Below are positions 7,544-9,365 of a DNA stretch of 9,365 bases, one piece after another. Position 1 is the first letter of the stretch. Each line of letters opens with the position of its first letter. The DNA comes from Bacteroidota bacterium (GTDB taxonomy: Bacteria > Bacteroidota > Bacteroidia > Bacteroidales > WCHB1-69). The stretch is from assembly GCA_023413895.1 (NCBI GenBank), contig JAEZOU010000062.1:1-9365 (forward strand), given 5' to 3'. The position numbers and the translations under genes were made by a program. The notes beneath the pieces are model-generated. The model saw only the letters and a list, made by a program, of their open reading frames with translations, made no database searches and was not told where the DNA came from.

Positions 7544-7900
7544 ATGAAAAAAGAGTTGATTCAGTACGTGGAAGATAATTTTGTAGAAGTAAAACAATTT
7601 CCACAATTTAAGTCAGGTGATACAGTTACCGTTTCTTATAGAATCGTAGAAGGTAACAAGGAAAGAATTCAACAATTCCAAGGAGTTGTTTTGCAAATTG
7701 GTGGTCATGGCGTTTCAAAAACTTTTACTGTTAGAAAAATGTCTAATGGTGTTGGTGTAGAAAGAGTTTTCCCATACGCATCTCCATTTATTTCTGAAAT
7801 TAAAGTGAACAAGAGAGGTGTTGTACGTCGTGCTCGTATTTTCTACTTGCGTGACCTTACTGGTAAGAAAGCTCGTATCAAAGAGAAAAGAGGAAACTAA
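7544..7900 (+). CDS. rplS: 50S ribosomal protein L19
   Basis: L19 is a large-subunit ribosomal protein located at the interface with the 30S subunit. The 118-residue sequence matches the family along its whole length: an N-terminal helix (KELIQYVEDNFVEV), a DTVTVSYRIVEGNKERIQQF strand pair, the FQGVVLQIGGHGVSKTFTVR core, the GVGVERVFPYASPFI signature near residues 69-83, and a basic tail KRGVVRRARIFYLRDLTGKK ending KEKRGN. Length is standard. It stands alone, unlike the rpsP-rimM-trmD-rplS cluster of many Proteobacteria. It has its own promoter motif and a strong terminator just after the stop. The start follows an A-rich leader without a Shine-Dalgarno. Confidence 0.97.
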   Translation: MKKELIQYVEDNFVEVKQFPQFKSGDTVTVSYRIVEGNKERIQQFQGVVLQIGGHGVSKTFTVRKMSNGVGVERVFPYASPFISEIKVNKRGVVRRARIFYLRDLTGKKARIKEKRGN

Positions 7901-7914
7901 TTATATGTTTTCAC

Positions 7915-7953
7915 AAAAAAAAGAGGGATGTGTTTGCATCCCTCTTTTTTTTT
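7915..7953 (+). terminator. Intrinsic terminator of rplS
   Basis: A perfect stem, GAGGGATG, loop TGTTTG, CATCCCTC, is extended by eight A-T pairs (A run on the left, T run on the right) and ends in nine consecutive Ts. It starts 14 bases after the rplS stop. The flanking A and T runs would allow function on either strand, although the gene beyond it points the same way. Confidence 0.93.
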
Positions 7954-8208
7954 GTTTGCTAAAGAATAACTCACTTGCTGGGTAGTAAGATGAGACTATT
8001 GCTCAATTTGTCCTAATGTAGTGTTCGGGACACTATTAACTAGAGTTTCTTTTCAATAGGTAGCTGAATCTTTTATGTTACATTGATTTTAGCCAAATAT
8101 TTTTCAGTAAATTTTTGCTTTTTTTGAGTACAAATTTTATTTTTAATCTTTGTTCAATAATATGAAACTAAAATTATTAACAAGTAAAGAATCAATAATC
8201 TTTTTTAG
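7954..8208. other. Intergenic stretch upstream of the phosphate transporter gene
   Basis: About 250 bases of AT-rich DNA with no recognisable gene on either strand. Apart from the inverted repeat at 8019-8035 I see no structure that I can name. No tRNA-like fold or known riboswitch core was noticed by eye. Confidence 0.5.
8019..8035. repeat. Short perfect inverted repeat upstream of the Na/Pi transporter gene
   Basis: TAGTGT, spacer TCGGG, ACACTA: a 6-bp perfect inverted repeat with a 5-base spacer. It is more GC-rich than its surroundings. It lies about 175 bp upstream of the promoter motif, too far for a typical operator. It could be a protein site, a leftover end of a mobile element, or chance. 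Confidence 0.4.
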
Positions 8209-8216
8209 TATTTTTG
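8209..8216 (+). promoter_or_regulatory. Bacteroidetes-type -7 promoter element of the Na/Pi transporter gene
   Basis: TATTTTTG matches TAnnTTTG, 83 bases before the ATG at 8300. The implied leader is about 75 nt and contains a five-codon mini-frame (ATG at 8230, stop at 8242-8244) of unknown meaning. The local AT-richness makes a chance match more likely here than for the other sites. Confidence 0.45.
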
Positions 8217-8299
8217 CGCAAACATTAAAATGAGTAAAATATAGTTTAAATTCTTTTAAATTAAAACGTTAGTTCTAATATTGAAAATAAATAAACTGA

Positions 8300-9365
8300 A
8301 TGAGTACATCTGAGATTATCTGGTTATTGGTGCAAGTGATAGGTTCACTAGCACTTTTTTTATTTGGCATGAAGTATATGAGTGAAGCGTTGCAACGTTT
8401 TGCGGGCCAAGGAATGCGGAATGTTTTGGCTTCTTTTACCTCTAATCGTTTCAAATCAATTTTTACAGGTGCTTTTGTTACTACAGTTATTCAATCGTCA
8501 TCGGCGACAACGGTTATGGTTGTAAGTTTTGTAAATGCGGGGATTTTAAAGCTTCGGAATGCTATTGGTGTTATTATGGGGGCCAATATTGGCACAACGA
8601 TGACCGCTTGGATAATTACGCTATTTGGATTGAAATTTGATATTTCAGCGTTTGCCATTCCTGTTATTGGTGCAGGATTTATCTGTATGATGTTGAATAA
8701 GATAAAGATAAATCAAGTGGGTGAATTTTTGGTGGGTTTTGGTATTCTTTTTTTAGGTTTAACATTTCTAAAGAATACCATCAGTGATTTAGACTTACAA
8801 AATAGTGAAGCCGTTCGCAATATTATTGCTTCGTGTGTAAGCGATGGAAACGCTCATATTGGTCATGTATTACTCTTCCTATTAATAGGAACGATTCTAA
8901 CAACCATTCTGCAATCTTCTAGTGCTACAATGGCACTTACTATTGTTCTTTGTAGCGAAGGCGTAATTCCCCTTGAATTGGCAGTTGCGTTGGTTTTAGG
9001 AGAAAATATAGGAACTACAATTACGGCTAATATCGCTGCTGCCATAGGGAATTCTACGGCAAAACGAGCAGCGAGGGCGCACTTCCTATTCAACACTATC
9101 GGTGTTATTTGGATTTTGGTGGTATTCCGTCTTGTTATGCCTTTTATAAACTTCCTAACGATTTCGATAGAGGGTGTATCACCATACGTTAGTGCAGCAG
9201 CTGTTCCTGTTGCTCTCTCCCTCTTTCATACTTTATTTAACATTATGAATACCTCAATTTTGGTATGGTTTGTACCGCAGATTGAAAAATTAACCTCTCT
9301 AATGGTTCAAGGAAGTAATGAAGAAGATGAGGTGGAATATCGCTTGAAGTATATTAATACGGGAT
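8300..9365 (+). CDS. Na+/phosphate cotransporter family protein (NptA/YjbB-like), partial at the right edge
   Basis: This is a membrane transporter of the Na/Pi-cotransporter family, likely moving inorganic phosphate with sodium. The reading frame is open from the ATG at 8300 to the window end (355 codons) and continues beyond it. The visible part carries two copies of the family's signature repeat: QSSSATT at 65-71 followed by GANIGTT from 94, and QSSSAT at 205-210 followed by GENIGTT from 234. Both pairs have the same 29-residue spacing, showing the internal duplication that forms the transport core. Many hydrophobic segments surround these, starting with IIWLLVQVIGSLALFLFGM near residue 6. 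Bacterial homologues usually end in a PhoU-like cytoplasmic domain; the charged stretch at the end (GSNEEDEVEYRLKY) may be its beginning. The start is preceded by A-rich sequence after in-frame stops. Direction of transport and regulation by phosphate cannot be judged here. Confidence 0.92.
   Translation, partial: MSTSEIIWLLVQVIGSLALFLFGMKYMSEALQRFAGQGMRNVLASFTSNRFKSIFTGAFVTTVIQSSSATTVMVVSFVNAGILKLRNAIGVIMGANIGTTMTAWIITLFGLKFDISAFAIPVIGAGFICMMLNKIKINQVGEFLVGFGILFLGLTFLKNTISDLDLQNSEAVRNIIASCVSDGNAHIGHVLLFLLIGTILTTILQSSSATMALTIVLCSEGVIPLELAVALVLGENIGTTITANIAAAIGNSTAKRAARAHFLFNTIGVIWILVVFRLVMPFINFLTISIEGVSPYVSAAAVPVALSLFHTLFNIMNTSILVWFVPQIEKLTSLMVQGSNEEDEVEYRLKYINTG

Noticed and set aside
7377..7604. 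Minus-strand open frame of 75 codons with a hydrophobic, Phe/Leu-rich middle
   Set aside because: It covers the rplS promoter and the first codons of rplS on the other strand; the hydrophobic run comes from reading A-rich leader DNA backwards.
8230..8244. Five-codon mini-frame (MSKI) in the transporter leader
   Set aside because: Too short to distinguish from chance; no attenuator-like hairpin follows it.
8863..9096. Minus-strand open frame of 77 codons
   Set aside because: Antisense to the duplicated signature region of the Na/Pi transporter; no independent support.

Overview
The window looks like chromosomal DNA from a low-GC member of the Bacteroidota, most likely order Bacteroidales. 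Four genes have a TAnnTTTG motif (the Bacteroidetes -7 element) in their leaders. Start codons are preceded by A-rich sequence rather than a clear Shine-Dalgarno. The window also encodes PorZ, a component of the type IX secretion system (T9SS), which is restricted to this phylum. I cannot name a genus from sequence alone. All recognisable genes lie on the + strand.

Layout. (1) 1-786 is the C-terminal part of a type I restriction enzyme R subunit, entering from the left edge. (2) 787-1562 holds no intact gene. At 903-1296 it contains a badly decayed GIY-YIG/DUF4357 gene, recognisable only by following peptide fragments through all three + frames; the rest is featureless apart from small hairpins. 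(3) 1599-2552 is an SDR-type L-threonine 3-dehydrogenase with its own promoter motif and a terminator-like hairpin. (4) 2666-7303 is a tight four-gene run: rbfA, a LolC/LolE-type ABC permease, porZ and recO, with gaps of 8, 15 and 1 bp. (5) 7544-7900 is rplS (ribosomal protein L19), with its own promoter motif and a strong terminator. (6) 8300 to the right edge is a Na+/phosphate cotransporter family protein, cut off by the window end.

How it fits together. The left edge is the worn end of a restriction-modification locus. The remainder is mostly housekeeping: ribosome maturation (RbfA), outer-membrane lipoprotein export (the Lol-type permease), surface attachment of T9SS cargo (PorZ), recombination repair (RecO), a ribosomal protein, amino-acid catabolism and probable phosphate transport. 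I did not find a new intact system. The most interesting signals are the GIY-YIG/DUF4357 relic behind hsdR, and the co-transcription of porZ with ribosome, lipoprotein-export and repair genes.
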